A model generated the notes under the pieces. The model had not been told where the DNA came from. It saw only the letters and a program-made list of their open reading frames with translations, and ran no database searches. From positions 310,001 through 374,000 of the forward strand of contig NZ_GL891980.1 of the NCBI RefSeq assembly GCF_000213555.1: 64,000 nt of DNA. Direction: 5' to 3'. Shown here in pieces: positions 8,932 through 18,136 of this stretch (position 1 is the first letter of the stretch; each line of letters begins with the position of its first letter). The translations under genes were made by a program, and so were the position numbers. Source of the DNA: Dysgonomonas gadei ATCC BAA-286. GTDB lineage: Bacteria; Bacteroidota; Bacteroidia; Bacteroidales; Dysgonomonadaceae.

Positions 8932-9345
8932 TTATTTGTTTGGATGTTCACACAGTTCAGTGAGGACGCTTCCTGTTGATTTCGGATGAAGGAAAGCTAT
9001 ACTCAGGCCTTCTGCACCACCGCGAGGAGCTTTGTCTATCAATTGTACACCTTTCGATTCCATTTCGGAAAGAGCGTTAGCTACTCCGTCTGCTACGCTG
9101 AATGCGATATGATGGATGCCTTCTCCTTTTTTCTCAATAAATTTAGCAATTGTACTATCAGGGCTTGTTGGCTCCAGAAGTTCAATTTTCGTTTGTCCCA
9201 CTTTGAAGAATGCAGTTTTTACTTTTTGGTCTTCTACAACTTCAATGTTATAACATTTTAGACCTAAAACACCCTCGTAATAAGGTAGTTGTTCTTCGAT
9301 GCTTTTTACAGCAATACCTAAATGTTCAATGTGTGAAATATCCAT
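8932..9345 (-). CDS. mce: Methylmalonyl-CoA epimerase
   Basis: A 137-residue vicinal-oxygen-chelate (glyoxalase-fold) protein that interconverts (R)- and (S)-methylmalonyl-CoA. Metal-ligand motifs are visible: HIEHLGIAVKS near the N-terminus, KIELLEP in the middle, GEGIHHIAFSV, and a C-terminal ELCEHP. Length is typical of bacterial epimerases. It is the first gene of the cluster, 88 bases upstream of mmdA, and has a TAnnTTTG element 38 bases before its start. Confidence 0.94.
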   Translation of the reverse strand: MDISHIEHLGIAVKSIEEQLPYYEGVLGLKCYNIEVVEDQKVKTAFFKVGQTKIELLEPTSPDSTIAKFIEKKGEGIHHIAFSVADGVANALSEMESKGVQLIDKAPRGGAEGLSIAFLHPKSTGSVLTELCEHPNK

Positions 9346-9383
9346 GATTTTATCTGAATAAAAAGTTATTATTTAGTTCCGCG

Positions 9384-9391
9384 CAAAGGTA
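9384..9391 (-). promoter_or_regulatory. Candidate -7 promoter element of the mce-mmdA cluster
   Basis: The minus strand reads TACCTTTG (TAnnTTTG consensus). A TTG lies at 9408-9410, 16 bases further upstream, somewhat closer than the usual -33 spacing. Confidence 0.45.
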
Positions 9392-9660
9392 CTATTAAAT
9401 TATAAGACAACGAAATTAAAATTGTAAAAAAACTTCGTTTTTGCACAGAATACCAAAAAGTGTGCAATGTTCATTTTTCTTTTTCTAAATGTTTGTTTTT
9501 TAACATTAAAGTATTACTTTTTTCGCGAAGTTTGTTGCGGTCAGTTGATAAAAATCTAGATTTTTCCAGTTGTATTTATTTTTTAATTCTGATTGCATTT
9601 CTTAAAAAAAGCAACAATATTAACGAAAGCAATTAAAAATTAATAATCATTAGTATCCGT

Positions 9661-9896
9661 TTAGGCAAATTTCTCAAAAATCCGATAATCACGATTGGCG
9701 TTAGCTCGGGATAGAGTAGAAAGAGCTATACTCTTTTCAAAACCCAAACGATGCGGTTTCTGGTAGTACGCATCGTCCAAAATGCACAAATCACGCATAC
9801 TTTCGCAGTTTGAGAGTTGACCGTATAACATCATGAGTGGTTGATTCCAGAAAAAAAATCAATCAATTGGGAGAAAGCATATTTGTCTTGATTCAT
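9661..9896 (-). pseudogene. Remnant of an IS4-family transposase N-terminus
   Basis: On the minus strand an ATG at 9896 starts MNQDKYAFSQLIDFF, the conserved N-terminus of Bacteroidetes IS4-family (DUF4372-type) transposases. After an apparent internal deletion of roughly 25-30 codons and a frame change, the match resumes in another frame as WNQPLMMLYGQLSNCESMRD and continues through RLGFEK, LSRANANRDYRIFEKFA to a stop at 9661. Intact relatives carry the same order of motifs. Everything C-terminal, including the DDE catalytic core, is missing, so it cannot be active. Recognition is from memory of family motifs. Confidence 0.75.
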
Positions 9897-10045
9897 AACA
9901 GATTGCTTCAGTTGCCATATTACCTTTATTACTTTTTCTATTATCAAGCTCAGAATACCAATATTAGTAACAGCATTAGGAGCCAGACTCCAAACTTTAT
10001 ATAACTTTATGATGTTGATTTATATGAATCTCAAATTTAAGAATC

Positions 10046-12088
10046 ATGGCAAACAATCCTGAAAATATTCTTAGCATATCGGACATCGAGAAAATAATAG
10101 AGGGTGAAGATATCGTAGATATATACAACCATAATCTGGCCGGAATCAGAAAAAATTGCGTTTATGCAATGTTACTCTGTATTCCCCTATTGATTATAGC
10201 TATATTTTTCAGTAAAATAAATTATGTCAATTATATCATGTGGTTGCTGGCTACTCCGGTAATCATCCTCTTCGGAAAACAATTCTTCATTAAAGCATGG
10301 GTGCAAATCCGCCACTTCACAACGAATGTAGATACATTGGTGGCACTGAGCACAGGTACAGCCTATGTTGTAAGTGTGTTCAATACTTTTTATCCTTCTT
10401 TCTGGACTGATAAAGGGCTGCAGGCACATGTATACTTTGAAGTATCAGCGGTGATTGTCGCATTCGTCCTATTGGGAAGATATCTGGAGTATAAAGCAAA
10501 AAGGAACATTACTGTAGCCATCAAACAACTGATAGGGTTACAGCCTGACACAGCCGCAGTAGTCAAAGAAGGACAACTGGTAAAGACTGCGATAAAAGAC
10601 ATCCGTATAGGAGATAAAATATTCGTAAAACCGGGCGAAAGAATTGCGGTAGACGGGAAAATTACCCAAGGTAGTTCTTTTATCAACGAAAGCATGATCA
10701 GCGGGGAAGCAATGCCCGTGGAGAAAAGTGAAGGAAAAAAAGTGTATGCAGGAACAATCAATGAAGCCAACAGCTTTTACTTCGAGGCATATAAGGTAGG
10801 TAAAAACACTCTGATCGGCCAAATCGTAAAAATGGTACAAGAGGGGGAAAGCAGCCGCCTCCCGGTTTCAAAAGCGGTGGATAGGGTTTCATCTATATTC
10901 ATTCCCATTGTAGGGATTGTTGCCATCCTTACATTTTTGACATGGCTACTACTATCTCCCGAAGATGGCTTTACACAGGGACTTTCTTCGATGATAGCCG
11001 TATTGATAATGGCCTGCCCATGTGCATTGGGACTTGCAACCCCGACCGCGATTATGGCAGGAATAGATAATGGCGCGGCTAACGGCATCCTGATAAAAGG
11101 AGATGAAGCCCTCGAAAACGCCCGGAAACTAACAGCAGTTGTTCTGGACAAAACAGGAACAATAACCGAAGGCATATTCCGAGTTACAGATATGAAATGG
11201 CTGACAGGAGCTACGCCTGAACTGAAGGGTATATTATATGGTATCGAATCGTATTCGGAACACCCGCTTGCCGATGCTGTAAAAAACTATATAAGAGACG
11301 ACATGCGAATAAAACCCGAGATGACAGTATCTTCTTTATCGGGACGCGGACTCATGGGAGAAACCGCGACCAATAAATATTATGTGGGAACATCTAAACT
11401 CTTGGGAGAATACAACATAAAGATTTTGGATAAAGAGAAAGAATGGATAGAACGGGAAACCGAAAAGTCAAATACAATTGTCCTCTTTGCAAATGAGAGT
11501 TCTCTATTAGCTATTATAGCTATAACCGATGCGGTAAAAGAAACGTCTATGAATGCTATTGAAAGAATGAGGTTGGCAAGATTGAAGCTGTATATGCTCA
11601 CGGGAGACAGCAAACGCTCAGCCGACATGACTGCCAGAAAAGTGGGAATAGATACGGATAATGTTATGGCCGGAGCTTTACCGGCAGGCAAAGCAGCCTT
11701 CGTAAGAGACCTGAAGATACAAGGTGAAACTGTGGCCATGACCGGAGATGGCATCAACGATGTAGGTGCATTGGCAATAGCTGACGTAAGTGTGGCTATG
11801 GGCAAAGGCAGCGAAATAGCGATGGAGGTGGCACAGGTCACAGTCACCTCATCCGATCTGAATAAACTGATACAGACGATAAACCTATCTAAAATAACTA
11901 CGAGAACGATACACCAGAATCTATTCTGGGCCTTTATCTTCAATGCTATCGGGATACCGGTTGCGGCAGGCATACTATTTCCCGTAAACGGTTTTCTGCT
12001 AGACCCTCTGTTTGCGGGCATTGTTATGGCATTGAGTTCGGTGAGTGTCATCTGCAATAGCCTCCTTTTGAGAAGAAAACCAATATAA
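10046..12088 (+). CDS. copA: Copper-type P1B ATPase
   Basis: A 680-residue heavy-metal-transporting P-type ATPase of the inner membrane, most like Cu+ exporters. Seen: the membrane metal site CPC (Cys324, Cys326) in MACPCALGLATP, phosphorylation motif DKTGT at Asp368, the nucleotide-binding SEHPLADAV, actuator-loop SGEAMPVEK, hinge TGDGINDVGAL, and TM8-like MALSSVSVICNSL. The N-terminus has only about 30 residues before the first helix, so the usual CxxC metal-binding domain is absent. In the seventh membrane segment the usual YN pair reads FN. No regulator or chaperone is adjacent. Cu+ is preferred from the CPC and MxxSS motifs. Confidence 0.9.
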   Translation: MANNPENILSISDIEKIIEGEDIVDIYNHNLAGIRKNCVYAMLLCIPLLIIAIFFSKINYVNYIMWLLATPVIILFGKQFFIKAWVQIRHFTTNVDTLVALSTGTAYVVSVFNTFYPSFWTDKGLQAHVYFEVSAVIVAFVLLGRYLEYKAKRNITVAIKQLIGLQPDTAAVVKEGQLVKTAIKDIRIGDKIFVKPGERIAVDGKITQGSSFINESMISGEAMPVEKSEGKKVYAGTINEANSFYFEAYKVGKNTLIGQIVKMVQEGESSRLPVSKAVDRVSSIFIPIVGIVAILTFLTWLLLSPEDGFTQGLSSMIAVLIMACPCALGLATPTAIMAGIDNGAANGILIKGDEALENARKLTAVVLDKTGTITEGIFRVTDMKWLTGATPELKGILYGIESYSEHPLADAVKNYIRDDMRIKPEMTVSSLSGRGLMGETATNKYYVGTSKLLGEYNIKILDKEKEWIERETEKSNTIVLFANESSLLAIIAITDAVKETSMNAIERMRLARLKLYMLTGDSKRSADMTARKVGIDTDNVMAGALPAGKAAFVRDLKIQGETVAMTGDGINDVGALAIADVSVAMGKGSEIAMEVAQVTVTSSDLNKLIQTINLSKITTRTIHQNLFWAFIFNAIGIPVAAGILFPVNGFLLDPLFAGIVMALSSVSVICNSLLLRRKPI

Positions 12089-12151
12089 AAAATTCGATAC
12101 GCTTATAAACAGAACAGCATAAAGAGAGCTCTTCGACATATTAACCCATAT

Positions 12152-12184
12152 CCAAAAAAACAAGACCGCTCTTTCGAGCGGCCC
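12152..12184 (-). terminator. Intrinsic terminator of the SusC/SusD operon
   Basis: Minus strand: an 8-bp stem (GGCCGCTC / GAGCGGTC with one G-T pair) and a short loop are followed by CTTG and a run of T residues, 33 bases beyond the susD stop. Confidence 0.75.
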
Positions 12185-12216
12185 TGAAATAGTAGTTGTA
12201 AAGTGTAAAACTTTCC

Positions 12217-13887
12217 TTAATTTGCAGATGTGCAATAGTTGGCTTGTTTATCCCACCAGATCGAAGTACTTACATTATCTTTTCCTCCCAAAAGCTGAAC
12301 ACCTTTATCATATTCAGTTTTGTTTATCTGAATCTCATTCTGAGGATATTGTACACGTCTGATAAAATTTGCGGGTTTCTTAATATCCTTATCGCTATTA
12401 TTATACAGCAATTGATCACGCAATACCGGTACATCCATACGAGGCAAATTCAAACGACGCTTATCGTTCCATGCTTCCATAGACATATCAGGGAACAAAG
12501 CAAAATACTTCTGTGTAATAATTTTTTCCAGTTGGGTATTACCCGCTCCGGCAATGTCCTCAAATTTAGCGCTAGTTCCTGCCTGATTCTTATCCATAGA
12601 AGTAAGATATTCGGTTACCCCTGAGACACCCCATGTAGTGAATGATGCCTTTACCCCCTTTTCGTATTCCTCTTTGGCATTTCCTGTAATGAATCCGCGT
12701 AATGCTGCCTCGGCTTTCAGGAAACAAACTTCTTCGTATAAGAATAGGTCATACGGGCGAGCCTTGTATGGAGCTCCAGCCTGTATAAGAATACCCAATT
12801 CAGAATACAATACTGTTTTGTATTGCCCTGTACCATATTCATTTGAAGGTAATCCCGCTGGGATTCCTTTCCAGTCTCCATTTTCATATCCAGGATCGAA
12901 CATAACCGGTCCGCGCGGATCTACTTTTACCGGATGAACAGTTGAAACAGGAGTTGCAGTCCCAGCATTCAATGCGGCTCTTTTGTTTGATACACCTGTC
13001 GGCCAATCGAAACCTCCGATACCTGTCAATAGTTTTTCAAACGACGTCGTCATCATTAAAGGACCGCCCCAAGAAATCTGAAACATTGTATAATTATAAT
13101 CCTGTCCCCAGTCGCCATTCGCCTTAGGTGGTAAATAAGCATTATCTGCAGGACTATCCAACACTCCGGCAGCAATAGCCGCCTTGGCCTGCTCTGAGCA
13201 GAGATTCGAATTCACTTCTGAAAGACGTAAAGCTAAACGCAAACGTAACGAATTCGCAAATTTCTTCCATTTAGCAACATCATTTGCATATATTATATCA
13301 TAGTTCGAAGCCGTAAAAATAGGCTTAGAACCGGCTTTGCCCAATAAAGCAGCCGCCTCTTCCAATTCTTTAAAGAACTCTTTGTAAGAATCCTCTACCG
13401 ACTTATACGGAGGATTGTCAACTACTTCCGAATATGGTGCAAACGGAATAGGTCCGAAACAATCGACTCCTTGCGATTGTACATATACACGCCAGATTTT
13501 AGCTACAGCTATCGAGTTTGCATATAAATCCGGACTTTCTTCGGAGAGATTTCTGATAACAATATTCAATTGAGCCACCGGAGACTGTATTCGGCGATAC
13601 AAACGCTGTTGCCAATCTTCATTCATCTGATAATTCTTCGTCGTAAAGTTACCTCCCTCCAGCATTTGAGCGTAAAAATCAACCATAAGCGATTTCACAC
13701 GTTGCTCATCATCACCTTCTATAGCAGGCATGCTCGTGCGGAAAACAGAAGCCAGTCTGGAATTATTCATATTATAGTCCACATCACCAGTCGGCTCATT
13801 CGGATTATCATTGAGGTTTGTTATATCGCATCCCACGAATACCGAAGTAAGGAGCAAACATCCCAGAAATATTTTTGTGATTTTCAT
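12217..13887 (-). CDS. SusD/RagB-family nutrient-binding outer-membrane lipoprotein
   Basis: A 556-residue SusD-like surface lipoprotein that caps its SusC partner and binds the nutrient. The start is placed at the ATG at 13887 because MKITKIFLGCLLL then gives a proper signal peptide with lipobox VFVGC (Cys20). An upstream in-frame ATG at 13926 would add 13 residues and overlap the susC stop. The body has the TPR-like helices of the SusD-like_2 group (LNIVIRNLSEES, KWKKFANSLRLRLALRLSEV) and a conserved C-terminus with WNDKRRLNLPR. It follows susC by 35 bases. The substrate is not evident; no glycosidase, sulfatase or peptidase gene adjoins the pair. Confidence 0.93.
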   Translation of the reverse strand: MKITKIFLGCLLLTSVFVGCDITNLNDNPNEPTGDVDYNMNNSRLASVFRTSMPAIEGDDEQRVKSLMVDFYAQMLEGGNFTTKNYQMNEDWQQRLYRRIQSPVAQLNIVIRNLSEESPDLYANSIAVAKIWRVYVQSQGVDCFGPIPFAPYSEVVDNPPYKSVEDSYKEFFKELEEAAALLGKAGSKPIFTASNYDIIYANDVAKWKKFANSLRLRLALRLSEVNSNLCSEQAKAAIAAGVLDSPADNAYLPPKANGDWGQDYNYTMFQISWGGPLMMTTSFEKLLTGIGGFDWPTGVSNKRAALNAGTATPVSTVHPVKVDPRGPVMFDPGYENGDWKGIPAGLPSNEYGTGQYKTVLYSELGILIQAGAPYKARPYDLFLYEEVCFLKAEAALRGFITGNAKEEYEKGVKASFTTWGVSGVTEYLTSMDKNQAGTSAKFEDIAGAGNTQLEKIITQKYFALFPDMSMEAWNDKRRLNLPRMDVPVLRDQLLYNNSDKDIKKPANFIRRVQYPQNEIQINKTEYDKGVQLLGGKDNVSTSIWWDKQANYCTSAN

Positions 13888-13922
13888 ATTGAATTCTTTT
13901 TTAAGTGAATAAATCCTTTTCA

Positions 13923-16900
13923 TCAAAACGAAACATTAACATTGAATCCAAGGCTTCTCATTGTAGGCATTGAACCAAACTCAACCCCCTGTACAGTATT
14001 CCCGTTACTAAATCCAGCTTCAGGATCGAACCCTTTAGTCTTGCTGTAAATCATAAATAGATTACGTGCAACAAAGCCAACCTTAAGCCCACTGAAAGGA
14101 GTCTTCGTCAAAAGAGAGCGAGGGAAAGTATATCCTATATTCAATTCGCGTAAACGCGCATTTGTCGCATCATACATAAAGGCTTCGGTAATACCTGATA
14201 TTTCGGTCCAATATTTTTGTGCAGTAACAGATGTGGAATTAGCTGTTCCATTAGCTAGCAAGCCCGGTACAACCATACCATCACGACCATCCAGAGTCAT
14301 TGCCAAATTACCATAACGTGTACCTGTTTGTATAGATCCCATATATACATCCCCACCATAATTGAGGTCAATCAAGAAACTTAAAGACAAATTTTTGTAA
14401 GTAAAAGTATTTGTCCATCCCATCATCCATTCAGGCTGGTTATTACCCAGCTTTTTCATCTCGCTGGCACGCACAGGAATACCATTATCCCCGATTAAGA
14501 TACTTCCATCTTTGTTGCGCTCGTAAGCATAACCGTAAATATCGCCATATGAACCGCCTTCCTCTGCTACTATCTGTAAGAAACTAATGCCGGTTCCATC
14601 ACTTAAGATTTGTTTTTTTGTATCTTTTGACAATGAGACAATCTTATTTTCATTCTTCGACCAGTTCAACAATGTCTCCCATTGGAATCCGCTTGCCGTC
14701 TTTACAGGTGTACCGAATAAGGCTAGTTCCCAACCTTTGTTTTGTATATTACCTGCATTAATCATCTTATACTGGTAACCTGTAGCTGCCGGAACAGATA
14801 TCTTTAATATTTGATCCTTAGCGTTCTTCTTGTAATAAGAAAGATCTACGCCGAGCCTATTATCGAAGCCTCTTAACTCTAAGCCCAGCTCCCATGATTC
14901 GATAGTTTCATTCTTAAGATCGGGATTGGCAATCCAGTTTTTATTTGTTACATTGTATATCCCTCCTTTTATATCATATAGAGTAGTGAAATAGTCCCGA
15001 AGCATATAGGGGTCTGTATCATTTCCTACCTGTGCCCATGATGCACGCAATTTACCGAAAGTCAGTGGCCCTGTATTATGCCCCATGTTTTCCAACATTT
15101 GCGTAAACACCCAACTAGCACCTACCGACGGATAGAAATATGAGTAATTATCTTTCGGCAAAGTAGAAGACCAGTCATTACGCCCTGTCAGATCCAGATA
15201 CAAGTAATTGTCCCAAGACAAAGAAGCTGTTGCATACAAAGAATTAATCTCTTTACGACTCGTACTTGCCTCTACTGCCTGATGAGCTTTTCCATTTGTT
15301 ATCGAATAGAAATCCGGAATTTCTAACTCTCCTGACCAACTATTGGTAAAAGATGTGGAACGGTACATAATATTTCCACCGAAAGTACCCAGCACTCCAA
15401 ACTTACCGGCGTTGCCTTTAGCCGTAAACAGAAAGTCTGAATTCAACTCCTTAAAACCTTCTTGTTGAACACGGTAACTACCTCCCTGTTCCCAATATGG
15501 GTTACCTGTAGCACGTATAGTTTCATATCGGAAATTATAATTATCCATACCTGTACGTAATTTCAGGCTCAACCAATCGGTGAAAGTGAAGTCCAAGGCC
15601 GCAAAACTAATATAACGATCTCTCTTATCGGAGTTTCTGTTGCGCTCAGTAGACCAATAAGGACTGCGAGGAGCTGACCCATGATCCAGCACATAAGCTG
15701 CCGGTTTTCCATCAGCTCGTTTCCAATCATTTCCCCGATAAGGCTCCCAGTCGGAAAATCCTATACTGCGAGGCATCATCAGATAGTCATAAAATATATT
15801 GTTAGGGTCGGCGGCTAAAGCTATACGGTTCTTTGTATTCTGATTAATATAATTGACTTTAAAGTCGACAGACAACCATTTAGCCAGTTTAGCAGTCGTA
15901 CGAACAGTAAGAGATGTACGGTCCATTCCGCTGTTAGGCACCACAGCTTTATTATCTAAGCGTGTCGCCGAAGCACGGAATGTCATATCTTCACTATTCT
16001 TACTTACATCCAAACTGTTTGTCCAACTAGATCCCGTACGCAAAAAGTCTTTGTACAGATTGTTATCCCTGGCTGAATAAGGATATTTCCCCAATGCCAT
16101 TTCAGCTGTCTGACCGTCCATTTTAGGGCCCCAACTACCAAACTGATTATTATCAAAACTCCCATTAGATCCTTGCCCGTAAACATTTTGATATTCTGGT
16201 GTCTGCATCGGGTTATCGATTGTCAGGTTCGTATTAAATGTAATACCGACCCCTTTACCCGAAGTCCCTTTTTTAGTTGTAATCATAACAACCCCATTAC
16301 CAGCACGGCTACCATAGAGAGCTGCAGCTGCAGGCCCTTTCAGCACCGATATGCTTTCGATATCGTCAGGCGAGATATCCGAGATCCCCGAGCCTTTATC
16401 GGCAAGGCTGTTTCCCCAATAGTCATCAGTCTTACTACTGAAGTTATCGATGGGCACGCCATCTACTACTACCAGTGGCTGATTGTTACCCGCGATAGAG
16501 TTATTACCGCGAATCACAATTCTTGTCGATCCACCGACACCAGTACCGCTTTGCTTGATCTGCACCCCGGCAATTTTTCCCGCAAGAGAATTGGCCACGT
16601 TTGCATCACGCGTTTCAGTCAAGTTATCACCTTTCACTTCTTGCATAGCATACCCCAAAGATTTCCGGTCACGCTTAATACCTAAAGCAGTAACGACGAC
16701 CTCATCAAGCACCTTCGAGTCTTCAATAAGTGAGACTTTAAACGTTATTTGTCCGTTAACCTCCACTTCTTTCGAGTGAAATCCCACATAGGTCACAGTT
16801 AATGTTCCATTAGAAGCAACAGAAAGAGTAAAATCTCCATCAACGCCCGTCATTGTTCCGTTTGTAGTACCTTTTTCCGATACTGTAGCTCCGGCCAAAG

Positions 16901-17063
16901 GTTCTCCGGTAGCATCAGTAACCACACCTTTTACTGTAATCTTACTTCCTGTTTGTGAGTAAACAGCACCACTCAGCATCATGAAAAATGTAAGAAGATA
17001 AATGAAAGCATGGACATTACGCCCAAAAGGATTAATCCTTTTCCTTTTAATTTTACACATCAT
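13923..17063 (-). CDS. SusC/RagA-family TonB-dependent outer-membrane transporter
   Basis: A 1046-residue TonB-dependent transporter of the SusC type. Order of parts: a signal peptide after a basic start (hydrophobic FIYLLTFFMMLSGAVYS), a carboxypeptidase-D-regulatory-like domain (about 44-120, GVVTDATGEPLAGATVSEKG), the TonB-box/plug junction VLDEVVVTALG, a plug with the SusC signature NPxVVVDGVPIDN-like LVVVDGVPIDNFS, and a 22-strand beta barrel ending FNVNVSF. It works as a pair with the following SusD lipoprotein to import a ligand in a TonB-powered step. No anti-sigma or hybrid two-component regulator is adjacent, so regulation is not visible beyond a -7-like element upstream. Confidence 0.96.
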   Translation of the reverse strand: MMCKIKRKRINPFGRNVHAFIYLLTFFMMLSGAVYSQTGSKITVKGVVTDATGEPLAGATVSEKGTTNGTMTGVDGDFTLSVASNGTLTVTYVGFHSKEVEVNGQITFKVSLIEDSKVLDEVVVTALGIKRDRKSLGYAMQEVKGDNLTETRDANVANSLAGKIAGVQIKQSGTGVGGSTRIVIRGNNSIAGNNQPLVVVDGVPIDNFSSKTDDYWGNSLADKGSGISDISPDDIESISVLKGPAAAALYGSRAGNGVVMITTKKGTSGKGVGITFNTNLTIDNPMQTPEYQNVYGQGSNGSFDNNQFGSWGPKMDGQTAEMALGKYPYSARDNNLYKDFLRTGSSWTNSLDVSKNSEDMTFRASATRLDNKAVVPNSGMDRTSLTVRTTAKLAKWLSVDFKVNYINQNTKNRIALAADPNNIFYDYLMMPRSIGFSDWEPYRGNDWKRADGKPAAYVLDHGSAPRSPYWSTERNRNSDKRDRYISFAALDFTFTDWLSLKLRTGMDNYNFRYETIRATGNPYWEQGGSYRVQQEGFKELNSDFLFTAKGNAGKFGVLGTFGGNIMYRSTSFTNSWSGELEIPDFYSITNGKAHQAVEASTSRKEINSLYATASLSWDNYLYLDLTGRNDWSSTLPKDNYSYFYPSVGASWVFTQMLENMGHNTGPLTFGKLRASWAQVGNDTDPYMLRDYFTTLYDIKGGIYNVTNKNWIANPDLKNETIESWELGLELRGFDNRLGVDLSYYKKNAKDQILKISVPAATGYQYKMINAGNIQNKGWELALFGTPVKTASGFQWETLLNWSKNENKIVSLSKDTKKQILSDGTGISFLQIVAEEGGSYGDIYGYAYERNKDGSILIGDNGIPVRASEMKKLGNNQPEWMMGWTNTFTYKNLSLSFLIDLNYGGDVYMGSIQTGTRYGNLAMTLDGRDGMVVPGLLANGTANSTSVTAQKYWTEISGITEAFMYDATNARLRELNIGYTFPRSLLTKTPFSGLKVGFVARNLFMIYSKTKGFDPEAGFSNGNTVQGVEFGSMPTMRSLGFNVNVSF

Positions 17064-17099
17064 AGTTTTTTTTATTTAAGGGTTCAGCACATTTATATG

Positions 17100-17107
17100 C
17101 AAATGTA
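17100..17107 (-). promoter_or_regulatory. Candidate -7 promoter element of the SusC/SusD operon
   Basis: Minus strand reads TACATTTG (TAnnTTTG), 36 bases before the susC start. A TTTG lies at 17123-17126 with 15-base spacing, short of the usual 19-21. Confidence 0.45.
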
Positions 17108-17619
17108 TAAGAGAAAATAATACAAACATAATGCAAAGTGTTAATTAACATTTTGGATATTTTAAAACTTAAAAAACAATCACAAAACACCAACAGACTA
17201 ATAATAGGACACTTAACAAAGTAAAAGTATGTAAAGAAAATAGTTAATTTGTGAAAATATGTTATTAAACATATTCAAAAAAACACAACAACCAAAAACT
17301 CGCACCCAAATCTTAATTAACATTTGATAAAAAGCATCTATACCTAGATAAACATAATCCATAAGATCTACACCTAAACGAATCTTACAAACAAAATACA
17401 TTGAAATAATTGCATAAAAAAGAGCAAAACATAAAATAAAACTATAAGAAATAAAGCATTATAAACAACATCTATGAAGCACGTCTAAAAAAAACTCTTT
17501 AAACGCAATTTGCAATCTACACTGAACAAAATGCTATATTTTTGTCCCAGTGCGCATTTAATTACCAATATCGATAAAATATATGAGTCATTTTATTCTT
17601 TTTTGACAAATAAAAAAAG

Positions 17620-17627
17620 TATATTTG
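17620..17627 (+). promoter_or_regulatory. Candidate -7 promoter element of the nuo operon
   Basis: TATATTTG fits TAnnTTTG, 35 bases before the nuoA start. A TTTTG at 17601-17605 is 14 bases upstream, closer than usual, so the -33 assignment is uncertain. Confidence 0.5.
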
Positions 17628-17662
17628 TGTCCTGTAAAACAAAGTATGTTAAAAAAGAAATT

Positions 17663-18031
17663 ATGAGTTCAAATCTATATGATTTTTTACCCATATTGAT
17701 GCAGATAGCTTTTTCTGTCGTATTTGTCTTTGCTACAGTACTTGCATCAAATATGTTAGGGCCAAAACGCAAAAATGCACGAAAACAGGCAAACTTCGAA
17801 TGCGGTCTCGATCCCATAGGCAATGCACGTTCGCCTTTCCCTATTAAGTATTTTCTGGTTGCGATACTCTTCGTTCTGTTTGATATAGAAATCGTATTCA
17901 TGTACCCTTGGGCTGTAAACTTCAAGGCTATTGGATGGGATGGATTATTGAAAATGGGCGGATTTATTGCATTATTACTTGTAGGTTATCTATACATCGT
18001 GAAGCGTAAAGCTTTAGAGTGGGAAAAATAA
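17663..18031 (+). CDS. nuoA: NADH-quinone oxidoreductase subunit A
   Basis: A 122-residue membrane subunit of complex I with three helices. Seen: the conserved loop FECGLDPIGNARSPFPIKYF with the complex-I Cys, and DIEIVFMYPWA. The start is set at 17663 (MSSNLYDFLP), since the upstream extension of the open frame to 17510 is AT-rich, lies across the promoter and is not part of the family. It is the first gene of the 14-gene nuo operon. Confidence 0.95.
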   Translation: MSSNLYDFLPILMQIAFSVVFVFATVLASNMLGPKRKNARKQANFECGLDPIGNARSPFPIKYFLVAILFVLFDIEIVFMYPWAVNFKAIGWDGLLKMGGFIALLLVGYLYIVKRKALEWEK

Positions 18032-18136
18032 CTAAAAGAAGATATATAAAGTTATAATCCAGAACCATTACCCGCTATTATTGTTATCACAAAAGAGAGG
18101 GTTAATAAGGTTTTAAGATTTTAATATAAAAGAAAT

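Larger units (their letters stand above)
9346..10045. other. 700-bp intergenic region with promoter, AT-rich DNA and a transposase relic
   Basis: The first 300 bases, next to mce, are AT-rich with the mce promoter and no supported ORF. The middle (9661-9896) carries a decayed IS4-type transposase on the minus strand, annotated separately. The last 150 bases lead into copA without a recognised element. No RNA gene was seen. Confidence 0.6.
17064..17662. other. 600-bp AT-rich divergent intergenic region between susC and nuoA
   Basis: Very AT-rich DNA between divergent operons, holding the candidate promoters of susC (minus) and nuoA (plus). Short ORFs here are hydrophobic, low-complexity translations of AT-rich DNA and are not supported as genes. 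No repeat or RNA gene was recognised. Confidence 0.55.

Noticed and set aside
17213..17401. 62-codon hydrophobic ORF on the minus strand upstream of susC
   Set aside because: AT-rich DNA gives a Leu/Phe/Tyr-rich translation by chance; no start signal or neighbour supports it.
17510..17662. 51-residue N-terminal extension of NuoA
   Set aside because: It reads across the probable promoter, and NuoA family members start at the residues encoded from 17663.
18032..18136. Possible small gene between nuoA and nuoB
   Set aside because: No start codon with a useful frame and no conserved peptide; simple spacer.
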